Source: Gigaspora rosea (Eukaryota > Glomeromycota > Glomeromycetes > Diversisporales > Gigasporaceae). Taken from it: a DNA stretch of 64,000 bases. Location: NCBI GenBank assembly GCA_003550325.1, contig QKWP01001244.1, positions 62,001-126,000 on the forward strand, given 5' to 3'. Positions within the stretch are counted from its first letter, which is position 1; each line of letters begins with the position of its first letter. The notes under the pieces were generated by a model. That model was not told the origin of the DNA and ran no database searches. It was given only the letters and a program-made list of their open reading frames with translations. Positions 22,396-33,499 of the stretch are shown piece by piece. The translations under genes were made by a program, and so were the position numbers.

Positions 22396-23283
22396 CTAGT
22401 AGTAACTTGCAAGTCCCAAGATTGACCTTACTTCATTTACATTGGTAAGTGTTAGCCATTCTTTTATTGCTTTTGTCTTCTTGGGGTCAACGTTTATACC
22501 TTTGTCTGATATAACATGGTCTAAGTATTCAATTTCTTGCTTACCCCAGTCACACTTGACTAGTTTCCCAAACAATTTATATTCTCGTAATATCACAAAA
22601 ACTTGTTTAACGTGTTTATAGTGTTGTTCTTTCATCTTGCTATAGACTAATATAACACTACTATAACACTTTTATCTAATAGATTCTTAAATAAATTGTT
22701 CATTGATCTCAGAAAGCCACGGGCGCATTTGTTAGGCCAAATGGCATAACCAAAAATTTGAAATGCCTATATCTAGTTCGGAAAGCTGTCTTTTGGACAT
22801 CTTCTTTTTTAACCCTTATTTGGTGGTATCCGGAATATAAGTCAATTTTACTAAAATACTTTCTCCATGCAATTGATCTATCAACTCGTCGATACATGGT
22901 AATGGGTATTAGTTTTTTATTGTAATTTTGTTCAATGCTCTATAATCAACACACATTCTTAAAGATTCGTCTTTCTTTGCAACAAATAATACAGGTGCAC
23001 CATATGGCAAAATGCTTGGTCTAATAATACCACTTTGTAAGAACTTTTCAATTTGATCTTTTAGTTCTTTTAACTCTAGCAACAACAACCGATATATTGG
23101 TCCATATGGGGTTGTTTTATTGTCTTCTATTAGAATTTCGTGATCAATATTTCTTGTAGGAGGTAGTTCGTCTGGTAATTTTTTTGGAAACAAATTATGG
23201 TATTGTGTTACAATGCCTTCTAGAAAATCAGGTACTTGTAAGGTTTCTTCATTGTTAGTTCCTACTGGGTTGTCTGTGCCCAC
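22396..23283 (-). pseudogene. Reverse transcriptase, catalytic motif lost
   Basis: Pieces in order: [20 protein letters not shown] followed by [12 protein letters not shown] (22909-23283); [13 protein letters not shown] and [17 protein letters not shown] (22709-22897); then KMKEQHYKHVKQVF and GLASYY (22396-22635). The region between the last two should hold the YxDD active site. In the frame leading into VYSKMKEQH it reads YSSV-ILVYS, so both catalytic Asp residues are gone. Several stops and frameshifts separate the pieces. Confidence 0.9.
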
Positions 23284-23559
23284 AATTGTGAAAAGCTCTG
23301 TATGATGTTTTGCATCTCTTGCGAATTGTTGCCTTGTTACTAATATTGACTGGTATTCGCTAGCACTTATGTTCTTATTGGCCTTAATTTTAAAAGTATG
23401 TTGTCCTTTTTTAATTTTTATAAAATTATTTTTTCAATTTATATGTGGATTAACATCATATAACCACAGTTTGCCCAAAATTAGTAATATTTCTGCTACA
23501 GTAGAACTTCGATCCTTTTTCGCCACCCTTGTAGCCTTGTATTTCTATTGAAATATTAA

Positions 23560-23840
23560 CTACTTTTCCTTTTGATTTACATTGTGACCCATAGACTAGT
23601 TCGATAGTTGTAGGTTCTTCTTTAGTCATTATTTCTTCCTTAGCATTCCTAACAAACTTCTGTTTATAAAGTCTTTGGATGCGCCAGAGTCTATCAATAT
23701 TAATGCTCTTCGGCCTTGCACTTTTTCTTCAACTTTTAGTAGACTTTCCTGATACAGTTTTTCAGTAGAATTAATGCTTTTATTATTATTTGTTTTAATT
23801 TGTTCTACTTGATTAATTTCGTTATTCTTTTGTTCTCTGT
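23560..23840 (-). pseudogene. Aspartic protease region
   Basis: On the minus strand, around 23670-23715, the frame reads RALILIDSGASKDFIN, the retropepsin active-site motif (D-S-G). Downstream conserved residues continue in another frame (TIELVYGSQCKSKGKV). The active-site motif is preserved, but the protein is frameshifted. Confidence 0.75.
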
Positions 23841-23841
23841 T

Positions 23842-24804
23842 TTAGCAGTCACGTGCCAAATGACCTTTTTTGCCACAAACAAAGCATTGTCTATTCTTCT
23901 TGTAAATTTGGTTTTGTTCATTTGCTAATGATTTTTCTTTATTACTTCTTATAGGTTTTGCCTTGGTTTTACCTTTGATTTCTACGCTATCTAATCCCAT
24001 CGATATAATGTTGTGCTCTTTAAAGTTGTTACTAGCTTTGACATTTCTTTGTTCCGTTCGTCTATAAGTAAAGGTACGATGCTTGCTAATTTTAGAGGCT
24101 CCATACATTGCTGCATTATAACTTGTTGCACACCTAACGGCTTCATCTAGGGTTTCAGGTGCTCGATAGTTTACTTCAGCTTTTGTAGCATCTTTTGACC
24201 CTTTTATAAAATAGGTTACTTTATCAGCTTTATATATTTCTTCTACTTGCCCTATCACATTCCTGAATCTTGATGCATACTCCTGTACTGACATTGTTTG
24301 TTTAATATCCCTTAGGTTATGGCAAAGGAGTTGTTGATGATTAGGCAGTTGAAAAGCCATCTTGATCACTTTTTTAAATGACATCCAGTCATCAAACGAT
24401 CTGTCATCTTGGCTTATTTGCATTTGATTTAAATACCGCATCTTTCAATCTCATAATTATATATAATAACCTTTCTTCTCTTTTAATTTTCTTAGCCTTG
24501 AAAAGGAGTTCTACCTATAATAACCAAGATATCACATTTTCTTTTTCTCTACTGCGGAAGATTGGCAATTGTATGGTAAGGCCTTTCGAAGGTTCTGTAT
24601 CCTTATTAGGTTCTGTAAGCAAGTTTGACTTGTTCTTGTGGAATTATTTGCTGTTTGTTTCTCTGCTATTCCTGCTAATCTTTGGTTTATATGGTCTTGA
24701 TTAACCAAAAACTGTTGGAAGAGTTGGGTAAAATTTGTGGGTACTTCTCCTAATTTCTGGGTCTTCTCAGTTTTATTAGTCTCTTGGCTCATTGTTATGA
24801 TCAT
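23842..24804 (-). pseudogene. Gag with CCHC zinc knuckle, frameshifted
   Basis: The likely start is at 24804 (MIITMSQETNKTEKTQKLGE). The N-terminal frame is lost near 24560, and the capsid part continues in shifted frames to 24441. From there SFDDWMSFKKVIKMAFQLPN and VQEYASRFRNVIGQVEE form a typical retrotransposon Gag core. It ends with one zinc knuckle, C-F-V-C-GKKG-H-LARD-C (CX2CX4HX4C), at about 23842-23890. Such Gag proteins package element RNA. Confidence 0.88.
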
Positions 24805-24849
24805 TTTTATAGTAGTCTTTAATTACCACAATTATTACTTGTATACCCG

Positions 24850-24858
24850 CTGCTACCA
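24850..24858 (-). promoter_or_regulatory. Primer-binding site (tRNA-Met type)
   Basis: Two bases after the 5' LTR end, the minus strand reads TGGTAGCAGCGGG. TGGTAGCAG complements the 3' end of initiator tRNA-Met, the usual minus-strand primer for such elements; only the first nine bases fit well. Confidence 0.8.
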
Positions 24859-24860
24859 AA

Positions 24861-25220
24861 TGTAACAATCTTTGTTACGAAAGAAGTTTTATAATATTTT
24901 TAATAAAAATCGTATGTCTGATTGGCCTTTCAACCAATATCAGCAACTTAGACGCTTTTACTTTATGCAAATACGGTCTATATTTATTGTAGTTAATAAA
25001 TATTTAGTCATTATGCCTTCTTATTACAAGAATGTTTTTATATTTGTGCACGAAGCTATTCTATTCTCGTCTGTTTTATCTTCTTTATATATACTATTAT
25101 GACCACATAATTATCTAATGATTATTACATGTTTTACTTGCATAATTTGTGACTATATAATTACCCATACTGTTCCATTGTATATCGATATATTACCTAG
25201 TATGACTAATGCTATAGTGT
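24861..25220 (-). repeat. 5' LTR, inner part
   Basis: Matches 20031-20390 of the 3' LTR, starting TGTAACAATCTTTGTTACGA, until the nested element begins at 25221. Continues at 28197-28344. Confidence 0.92.
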
Positions 25221-26163
25221 ACAGTCAGGGAATATTCTGAATTAGGATAATATAGATCGCTCCTTTTATGGTAATAAAATATTAATCAGATTATTCTAGT
25301 TTCCTTCCAACTATTCTACATGTGATTATCAGCTCCGTCGACTAGCCAATAAAATTAAAAGGCCAAACTGTAACAACCAAGAATTTTATTACTGCATGTA
25401 CATATACAGTATGTACAACACATTAACCTATTACACTATATTAACATTCTGTTAACAGTACGTGCTGCTTTCATACATATGTACATGCATACTATTGTTA
25501 AATAACTTTTGGCGAATTCTCCAGATTTTTAAAGTATAAAAATGCGTTGATCAACTTACACGCTTGCTTTAAATGCAGTAATATTAATTTATCTTGTTGA
25601 CAGTACATGTTACTTCTATATGTTGGTTGAGAAGGTTAGACTAGAGTGAACTCAAGAAATATGGGTACGACAAATTCCAACCAATACTATAAGACCTAAA
25701 CAACACACTCTAAACCACTATCTAATCTAAAACTCTAATAATGAAAGGCTTCACAAGAGGTATACAAAGACTTGGTCCAAGTAATTAGATTGTTATATTA
25801 TAATAAATAAAGAGCAAGCTTTGATAATAATAATTATTGATTTTTTAAAGTATTAATTTAACCAAGTTCAAAAATTATTTATTTATTTATTTAAAAATTT
25901 TTTAAAAATTCTCACCAACTTATAACTACTAAATTAATATAAAGTGTAATAGGGTACGTCTATTTAATTTATATTTTTAAGGATGTGAAATAGAATTTAC
26001 ACTTTCGATCTGTTATTTAACAGATATATAGTTAATTAGTAATTTGATTATTTTTAATAAATATTATGCACATACCGAAAATTAATTGAGCAAATCTTTA
26101 TTTATTGTGCCATATAAATTACAACTGTTAAATCACTAGCTTATAACTACAAAGTCCATGTGT

Positions 26164-26311
26164 TGATGAAACATATGAATTAGGATTTTTTTTTTACGGA
26201 ATTAATGTTGAAATAGATGAATATAAAGCATTCACTCAATTCGAAAAATCTGCTAGTATGAGGCATACTGAAGGAATCAAACTTGGATATTGTTACGAAT
26301 ATGGGATAAAA
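26164..26311 (+). pseudogene. Sel1-repeat fragment
   Basis: Reads VDETYELGFFFYGINVEIDE, then YKAFTQFEKSASM and EGIKLGYCYEYGI before a stop. This matches the Sel1-like repeat pattern (G-VEKDEYKAF--YQKSAEMG--G---LGYCY-YGIG) of the large host family; compare 43870-44800. Only about one repeat is present, with no start, so it is a fragment captured or stranded in the DNA element. Confidence 0.85.
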
Positions 26312-26328
26312 TGAAAGATTATGAATAA

Positions 26329-26452
26329 TGCTTGACAAAATCATCACATTTGCCTATAATAAAATATAACTTGTCTTGGCAGCTTAATTCGTCTGCATTA
26401 TTTGGTTCTTTTTCTAGTAATTTTGTTAAATCATCAATTAAATCAACAAGCA
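26329..26452 (-). pseudogene. TPR-like fragment
   Basis: The minus strand reads LVDLIDDLTKLLEKEPNNAD and then ELSCQDKLYFIIGKCDDFVK. The spacing LTKLLE-EPNNA---L--R---Y---GKYD resembles tetratricopeptide arrays. It is truncated and faces the neighbouring Sel1 fragment, so the two come from different sources. Confidence 0.7.
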
Positions 26453-27044
26453 TATTTTTTTTTAATATTAATACATTCATTGATTTTTTATTTTTTATTT
26501 TTTTTTTTCACCTTTGGCAGTCCCGCCATTTACTTTTATTAGTTTTTCAGTATAACGAAACAAGTTCATATACATATAGATCTAATTACAAGAATGGCAC
26601 CACTCGGCTATCTATATAGACGCCCAAGAGTAACCTGCCGCACTAGTAGGTAAAACTACTAGCCGCTCTGTTGAACCACCGACACTACAAAAAGTACACT
26701 CCCAAAAAAAAATTAAAAAATTGGAAGTAAACCTCAATAGGGGTGAGAAAACGAAACTATAGTTAAAAAGGAAATATAAAATGGAGGTATAGGAATGAAC
26801 GACTAACTAAAAAAACCAAAAAAAACCCAACAAGAAGAAAAGAGGAAAAAAATAAAAAATAGAACCTTCTATTGAGAAGTAAATGTGGTCAGAGAAATAG
26901 TGATAAAAATTATATAATACTGCACAGAGAAACGCTCCGCCTAAGTATTATATGTACATTGTAAGAAAAAAAATACGCCTAAAAGAATATTCTAGAAAGA
27001 AATTTCAATTCGAAATTTTCTCTACTATATCTCACGTGTCATTC

Positions 27045-27455
27045 ATTGTTTATTCCACAAGCACTGGAACTCACTCGTGACTTGGTTCCAATTAGGTAGG
27101 CGCATTCCCAAAATGGATGATGTAAACAATGTCGATCTTTTGTAGGGGGTAAGCCAGAATGCCCACTTTGTTGAAATTTCGCAAAGCCAAAGAGGCGGCA
27201 AAAAAGAGACCCAACTTGCAAAGAGCGTAGAAGTATATGCTTTGCTAAATAGTACAGTCGACCAGAAGAATGTTTCTACTATTGTTTCCACACCTTCTGA
27301 CAAAAAACCCCAGAGTTGTTGCTCTACTACTTGTTCTATAGTAACAAAGTCTTCTACCCAGAGAGACAAACCCATAAGGAGAAAGTTCTTTTTCATCTCT
27401 ATTTCAGTTCTTCTCACATACGATCTGAAACCCTGTATCCAAGACTCTTCTAGTT
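27045..27455 (+). pseudogene. Unknown protein-coding remnant
   Basis: About 135 codons stay open except for one in-frame TAG near 27140. The translation looks protein-like (HWNSLVTWFQLGRRIPKMDD; VSQNAHFVEISQSQRGGKKE; VDQKNVSTIVSTPSDKKPQS) and the region is richer in G and C than its surroundings. I cannot assign a family. The overlapping minus-strand frames are Cys/Phe/Trp-rich and look like shadows. It may be an exon captured by the DNA element, or what is left of its own gene. Confidence 0.5.
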
Positions 27456-28196
27456 AGAGTTTTTGTTATGTACAAATATACTAACAACAAAGTTTTCATA
27501 GGTCAGCGTTAATGAAAAAGTTGGGACTGATGATCGTCAGAAAGAGTGTGTCTATTGATTTTTTATTAATGTCTTTGCTATCAGTTAAAAAATATATAAA
27601 TTTAAATAAGCCATAAACATAAAATAAACTCTAAATAAATTTACTAGAATATTTAAAATTTTCATTGCCAAGGTTCACTTTTACTGACCCACCTTGTGAT
27701 CTAAATCCAACACAAGGATATCCTCTATGTTTTTATCACTTAGCTTTGTACAAAATCTGTTTACAATCATTCAATTCTATTAATTTCGACATGCTTATTT
27801 TATAGGTCCTGCTTTAGAGTAAAATGGATTATTTAGTGGATTATTAAGCTAAATGCTCTATAGTTACGGCAAAAGCCTTTTTGCAAAAGTTAGAGGCTTT
27901 AAGCATATAATTTGTGAACAAGGTTACCTTTATACCTTTTAGCTTGTGTGTAAAAGATTCTTCAATTTCGAGTCTCATCTACTTTTTTAACAAGTATTAA
28001 CTTGCGTGATTATTGTGGATTAATTAAACTAGAGGTCTTGTATTATCTACTTCTTGGATTTCCAATATGAATTAGAAGCATAAAAAATTACTGAAAAATG
28101 CTAGCAAAAATGTGCACAAGAACCAATCAAATTCGAGAATCAATGCATAGATTATTCTAGATCCCAATTTCCTAATTCAGTATATCCCCTGACTGT

Positions 28197-28344
28197 CGTA
28201 TTATGATACCTCTCTATTATTTGAGTTCAAATTCAACCAAACTTCTGATATGGCTTTCGATCTGATCACGTTTATACGTGATATCATAGCTATTACACGA
28301 TCATGTTTCATAGCTTTTACTTCTGTACTATTTATACTATTACA
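28197..28344 (-). repeat. 5' LTR, outer part
   Basis: Matches 20388-20535 of the 3' LTR (CGTATTATGATACCTCTCTA onward), ending CTATTACA, and is followed by the CTTTT target duplication. Confidence 0.92.
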
Positions 28345-28354
28345 CTTTTTTTGA

Positions 28355-28545
28355 AATACAATATTCTCTATAAAAAAAGAAATAAAAAAAACAGAATTAC
28401 ATTTTCTAAAAAAAAAACAGAATTACATTTTCTAAAAAAAAAACAAAATTATATTCTCTAAAAAAAACAAAATTATATTCTTTAAAAAAAACCTACAATT
28501 ACGTTCTCTAAAAAAAAACTCAATTATATTCTTTAAAAAAAAATT
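28355..28545. repeat. ~28-bp minisatellite
   Basis: About seven units of AATTACATTTTCTAAAAAAA type, with some units reading AATTATATTCTTTAAAAA. Confidence 0.85.
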
Positions 28546-29129
28546 ATTTCTTACTTTATATAGTCTTTCTTCTTTATAACCTCTATAATCACCTTCTATA
28601 TAATCATAACACCTGTACAACAAAATTTTGAGACAATTTATTAATAAACTTATAAAAAAAGACTTCTATATAATCATATTCTTTTATAATTACTAATTTT
28701 CTTGATACAAACTATGTGTTATAGAGAAGAAAGACTTATTTTTATTAGCACATTCAAATATAAGATTTATAAAAATTACCCTATTAGCATTTTTTTAAAA
28801 TATACTCTTTTTGCCTATTAACTGTTTTCAAATATAACCTTTTTATCCAATATCTACTTTTCAAATTTAATCTTTTTTAAAAAAAGGTTCTATATTAGCA
28901 ATTTCTCAAATATAATATTATATAACTTGTTTGGGGTTCTATTATATACATTTCTACTTTTTTTTCCTTTAGCAATCCTTTTTTTTTTACTAGAACTAAC
29001 TTCTCTTCTTTGTTAGTTACTTTTTGTTGCAAAATGGGTCTGGGCTGAACTTTGTATTTTTTTTTCTTTACATACTTTTTTTTCTTGAGCACAAATAAGT
29101 ACTAGATTTTTTTTTATTTTTACTAGTAA

Positions 29130-30219
29130 TTAAGGATCTGAAATATAAATTGGATAGAGCTTTGGATTCATTGTTGAAGTCTTTAGTGGCATCATTACTT
29201 GAAAATGCAAGAGCTGTTCTTTCAGATAAGTACCAGCTTTTTTTTTTCTTTTTCTTTACTTGTCTTTTTTTTTTTCTTTACAAGACATTTTTTTTAAAAC
29301 TAACTTCCTTTATTTTTTTTTAGATATTTCTGCACTTAAAATTGAAGGTCTAGATTGTTGAAACCTTCTTTAGTACGGTAGGTCTTTGTCTCTTTGGTGA
29401 TATTGTTAGTGATAGATTTTGTTGTCATATTCAAGTTACTACTTTAAGAAACTAGAGATATCTTTACCAAAGATTTATTTTGAAAGTTGCAAAGATTAAA
29501 AATACTAATAAAACTTTTGGTAACTATAATATCCTATTAGTTGGGATAAGCTGGCTGGTCAATAAGTAACAGTTTTTTTAATCTTTTGGTATTGTTATTG
29601 AAAACATGAAATGGAACCAGGGGCTGTCTTTCAAATAAGTATCAGTTTTTTCATTTTTTTACTAGTATTTTTTTTATTACTAGAACTAATTTTTTTTTTT
29701 TAGATACTTCTTTATTTAGAGAATCTAAGACATAAAATGGATAAAGCTTTGGAGTTGTTATTATTGAAGTCTTTAGTGATTTCATTATTTGAGTCTGGTT
29801 TTTCAGTTAAGTACTAGCTTTTTTTTTACTAGTCTTTTTTTTTTTACAAGTTTTTTTTTTAAAATAGCTTCTTTATTTTTTAGGTATTTCTTCACTTGAA
29901 ATTGAATACCTGAATTGTTGAAGCCTTCTTTAGTGGGTCTTTTATTTCTTCAGTAATATTATTGTCATTAGTAGTAGATTTTATTGCTATGTTTAAATTA
30001 CTTTTTCAAAAAACTAAAGATAGTTTTACCAAAGATACATTTTGGAGATTATATAATAAACAAGCATATCTTGTTGTAGTTATAAAGATTAAAGGCACTG
30101 ACGAAACTCTTGGTGATTATAATTCTATCTATTGGAATAAACTAGTTAAAAAAGATTTTTGTAGTCTAATTTTTCATTTGGATAAATTAGTTTTTAGAAT
30201 TATAAGATACAATATATAA
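29130..30219 (+). pseudogene. Duplicated TLDc-domain gene fragments
   Basis: The clearest piece is 29962-30219: LLFQKTKDSFTKDTFWRLYN, then AYLVVVIKIKGTDETLGDYN and SIYWN. This fits the TLDc pattern (SRDGF---F---C------TV-VIKVK-(T/S)-EILGGYNP--W). A more degraded copy of the same ~600-bp stretch precedes it (about 29321-29560; ETRDIFTKDLF followed by LLVTI). A shared upstream block (TTGAAGTCTTTAGTG) occurs at about 29175 and 29766. In this fungal group TLDc usually follows BTB/BACK domains. T-rich intron-like stretches lie between the pieces. No intact gene. Confidence 0.65.
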
Positions 30220-30360
30220 TTTAAAATAAATAATTAGGTGATTTATACTTTAAATTAGTTTGAAATTTTTTACTGATTTGAGTAAATTTAAAATTTTGTT
30301 TTAAGTATATTTTTTTTAATAATAAAATTATAGATTCATTTAATAAAATTTTAAGTAATA

Positions 30361-30452
30361 TAACTGACCAATAAAAATTGATCATATGAATTATGTGCTT
30401 TATTGATTAATTGAGTATATAATTTATATAATCAATTTTTATTGGTCAATCA
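30361..30452. repeat. Perfect-armed short palindrome
   Basis: TGACCAATAAAAATTGAT and ATCAATTTTTATTGGTCA are exact 18-base inverted arms; weaker pairing continues inward over ~35 bases per arm. Confidence 0.8.
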
Positions 30453-31049
30453 TAAGGCCACTATAGTAATGGCTTGCCATAAACTAACACCAATATTTAT
30501 TCAAAAATTTTTAAAAATTTCTAAAAATTTAGTATTATATATTTGTTATACAAAACAATTTTTACTTAATAATTAAGTTTAATTTACTTAATAAAAAATT
30601 AACTTTAATATATAGTAATTATAATAATTAATTTTTAAAAATTACTACAGTATTTTCAGTTTGGTATAACATGCTCAATATTCTTAATTATCTTAAAAAT
30701 ACTATATAGAAATTTATAATTTTTTTTATATATAGTGCTAGAAGCCTATACTTAACAGATATACAAAGTATTTTAATAGTATTTCAATTGTTTAAATAGC
30801 TATAGCTTTTTATCTAAGAAGTTTTAAAAAAATCTGCTTAGTAACTTTGTAGAGCTATATCAGCTCTACATGTATGTCAAATATCTTTTCAAAATCTCAT
30901 TACTATAAAGTGTTGATACATTTTGAAAATGAAATTTTATATGTAAAATTATAAATTTATATATTAGTCATAGGACATATTCCTAATAAGTGCTGTTACT
31001 TATAAATCAAGTAAGTTGAATCATCAAATTTTATTTATAAATTTATACA

Positions 31050-31600
31050 AAATTTATTTAATTCATGATCTGTATGCCAAACAGTAAAAATCTATATTAA
31101 TATATAGAGAAAATCAATTATTGTTTATCAAATTTCTGGAATTTTGCACTGTCAGAGCAATAACGAATTTTTTTTGCTAAGCTAACCTTCCTTCTTTACT
31201 AAACAAAAGTTGTAGAACATATTCTGATTCTAATAGTGGTAAAATCATTAAAATTGGACCAGTAGATCACAAGATATCGTTAAAACACATTTTGCAACTA
31301 TATGTAAACAATAATATTGTTTATATAGAAACTCTATATGGTTGCGAAATGTTTTTTAATGATATCTTGTGACCTACTAGGCCAATTTTGATGATTTTAC
31401 CACTATTAGAATCGCAAGTATGTGCTCTACAACTTTTGTTTAGTAGAGAAGGTGGTTAGCTTAGTAAAAAATTCGTTATTGCTCTGACAGTACCAGATTT
31501 CAGAAATTTGATAAATAATAATTGGTTTTCCTCAATTTTACTATATATGGTATTATATATAGCCCTGGTTGGTATACAGATTACGAATTAAATTAAATTT
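31050..31600. repeat. ~550-bp palindrome with the shared core motif
   Basis: Arms of roughly 250 bases pair around 31320. Landmarks: GATCTGTATGCCAA / TTGGTATACAGAT at the outside; CTGTCAGAGCAATAACGAAT / ATTCGTTATTGCTCTGACAG; and the core, in which AGTTGTAGA, TTCTAATAGTGGTAAAATCA and CACAAGATATC succeed one another in both arms. No coding capacity. Probably a fold-back transposon relic. Confidence 0.85.
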
Positions 31601-31849
31601 AGTTAAAAATATAAATATAAATCTTTCTTTAAAACTTTAAATATATATTCTTTAGTATTTAATAATATTTAATTTCAAAGTTTTAGTTCTTAACTTCAAG
31701 TAATTCAAAGAGAATCTTTTTTTAAAGTTGATCAATTCTTTACTATATTTTTTAAGTCAAATGACTGCACACCCCAAGCAATAAAATGATTGGCTAAAGT
31801 AATTTTCTAAAAATATGAAAATAAAGGTTTTTTGTGTTCTAATTAAAAG

Positions 31850-32700
31850 TTAAAAAGAAGGTTCTTCTGATTCTAATAGTACAGTTTGACCTCTCTATAG
31901 TTACACCCCATATAGTCACATCTCTATATAAGCGCCCAATATTGTGCAATGGACTTAAAATATAGCAAAAAAACCTCATTATAGTCACATGTCATTTATA
32001 ATTACTATCACCAAAAAATTTTGATTTTTTTATTTATTTTATTAATAAAAAACCTTATTATTGTCACCAATTTTGACTAAATATAGATTATAAAATCTAA
32101 TTGGCCAATATTCATATTCATGTTTATTCAAAATATTTTATTAAAAATTTTTAAAGGTTTGACAGCAAATAATTTTTGATGCAATAGTCCGATTTGGGTA
32201 AAACAAATACCAAAATGTTCATCTCAATTTGACAATTCTAATGAGCTCAAGAATATTAAAATTGGTCAAATGCTCCTGAGATCGTTAAGAATTTGTATCA
32301 CTTTACATATTTAAAAATTGATTAAATTTAAATATCTAAGAAAAATCTTTAATGATCTTAGCATTTTGTAATTATATTTGGATTATTTTGGACTCTTTAG
32401 AGTTGTCTCAGTGAGTCAAACACTCAGACAGTTGTTTTAACCAAATTGGGCCACTGGATCAAGAGTTATTCACTATTCAACCATTTTAAATTTTTTAATA
32501 ATTTCAAATATGCACAAATATATTACTTATTGGCCTTTGGTTATGTGTCTATGACAAGTATTTATTTATAGTCATATCTTTATACAATCATCAAAATAGG
32601 GTGTGATGGACTTGGTGATTATAGAGAGGCTAGACTGTAGTTAAATTATCAAAATCAGCCCAGTGGATCTCAAGATACTTGAGATCAAAGAAGAGAACAT
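31850..32700. repeat. Diverged members of the palindrome family
   Basis: TTCTGATTCTAATAGTACAG with GACCTCTCTATAGT (31860-31905) pairs loosely with ATTATAGAGAGGCTAGACTG (32617-32636), which leads into AAATTATCAAAATCAGCCCA and GTGGATCTCAAGATA (32644-32680). Further partial cores lie near 32250 and 32440. No gene recognised here. Confidence 0.6.
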
Positions 32701-33499
32701 AAAGATTAGCAAGTTTACTATTACAGAAACTATTTATTTTTCTTTACATATGTTTTAAAAAAGTTATTTTAGTATAGTGAAAATTTTTATTAAGAAAATA
32801 ATAAATTTCATTTTAAGAAACTAATATTTTTTTGAGCCAAAGAACAAATTTATTTAAAAGCCCAAAATTAATTGTAATAATAAAATTTTGTGCAAATCAC
32901 GATTTTTGTTTGACAGTTTTCTAATTTAATATTTGTTTCTTTATATATATTTAGAAAAGTTTTTTATTATAGTGAAAAATTTTACTAAAAAATAATATAT
33001 ATAAACAGATTTTTCTACTTTTGCAACATGGTTCCCATTTGCTATTTATAATTGATTCAATTTTAGATCCTTTTGTTTTATTTTTATTTCCAAATGACTA
33101 TAACCTATAATAATTTTTTGAACTTTTTAAGTATTAATTTTCTTTCTCTTTTAATAGATTTATTTTCATTAAACCCAAAATATTTATAGTTTTTCTTCTA
33201 TATATTCTATATATTTTATTACAAATTCAATTTTTCTCTATTAGACTTAATTCTATTAATATTATGCATCCCAATACTTAAAATCTCTAAATTATCATAA
33301 ATTACTGTGTAAAATACCCAGGCGGTTATAACTAAAAATAGAAAAACAGGTTTATACAGGTTTTTTCTATAAAATAGCCAATAAAATTGTAATAAACTTG
33401 AAATAGATCTGGTATAAATCAAAAGAGTACCACTTAAGAAAAGTATTTTTCATGGTAGTAATTTATAGTACTCTCTTTTCTCTCATTCTATTTTTTTGT

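Larger units (their letters stand above)
25221..28196. mobile_element. 3.0-kb DNA element with 26-bp inverted repeats, carrying gene fragments
   Basis: Left end ACAGTCAGGGAATATTCTGA and next bases (25221-25246) pair with 28171-28196 at 24 of 26 positions. It lies inside the 5' LTR, so it inserted after the retrotransposon. TGTA (25218-25221) beside the left end and CGTA (28197-28200) beside the right could be a 4-bp duplication with one transition, but the target is not settled. No transposase is recognised. Inside are a Sel1 fragment (26164-26311, +), a TPR-like fragment (26329-26452, -) and an unknown coding segment (27045-27455, +). Other stretches (25380-26150, 26640-27040, 27460-28170) show no recognisable content. 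Confidence 0.82.
20031..28344 (-). mobile_element. Ty3/gypsy chromovirus, inactive, with nested insertion
   Basis: A complete but decayed LTR retrotransposon on the minus strand. LTRs run TGTAAC...TTACA, with a CTTTT 5-bp target duplication at 20026-20030 and 28345-28349. The 3' LTR is 20031-20535. The 5' LTR begins at 24861 and is split at 25220/28197 by a 3.0-kb DNA element. Order on the minus strand: 5' LTR, primer-binding site, Gag, protease, reverse transcriptase, RNase H region, integrase, chromodomain, polypurine tract, 3' LTR. Without the insert the element is about 5.3 kb. Gag-Pol is broken by many frameshifts and stops. By eye the LTRs differ at roughly 7-8% of sites over their first ~355 bases, mostly transitions. 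Confidence 0.93.

Noticed and set aside
27043..27417. Long minus-strand frame (124 codons) opposite the orphan coding segment
   Set aside because: Its translation is rich in Phe, Trp, Leu and Cys without domain character and overlaps a more protein-like plus-strand reading; treated as a shadow.
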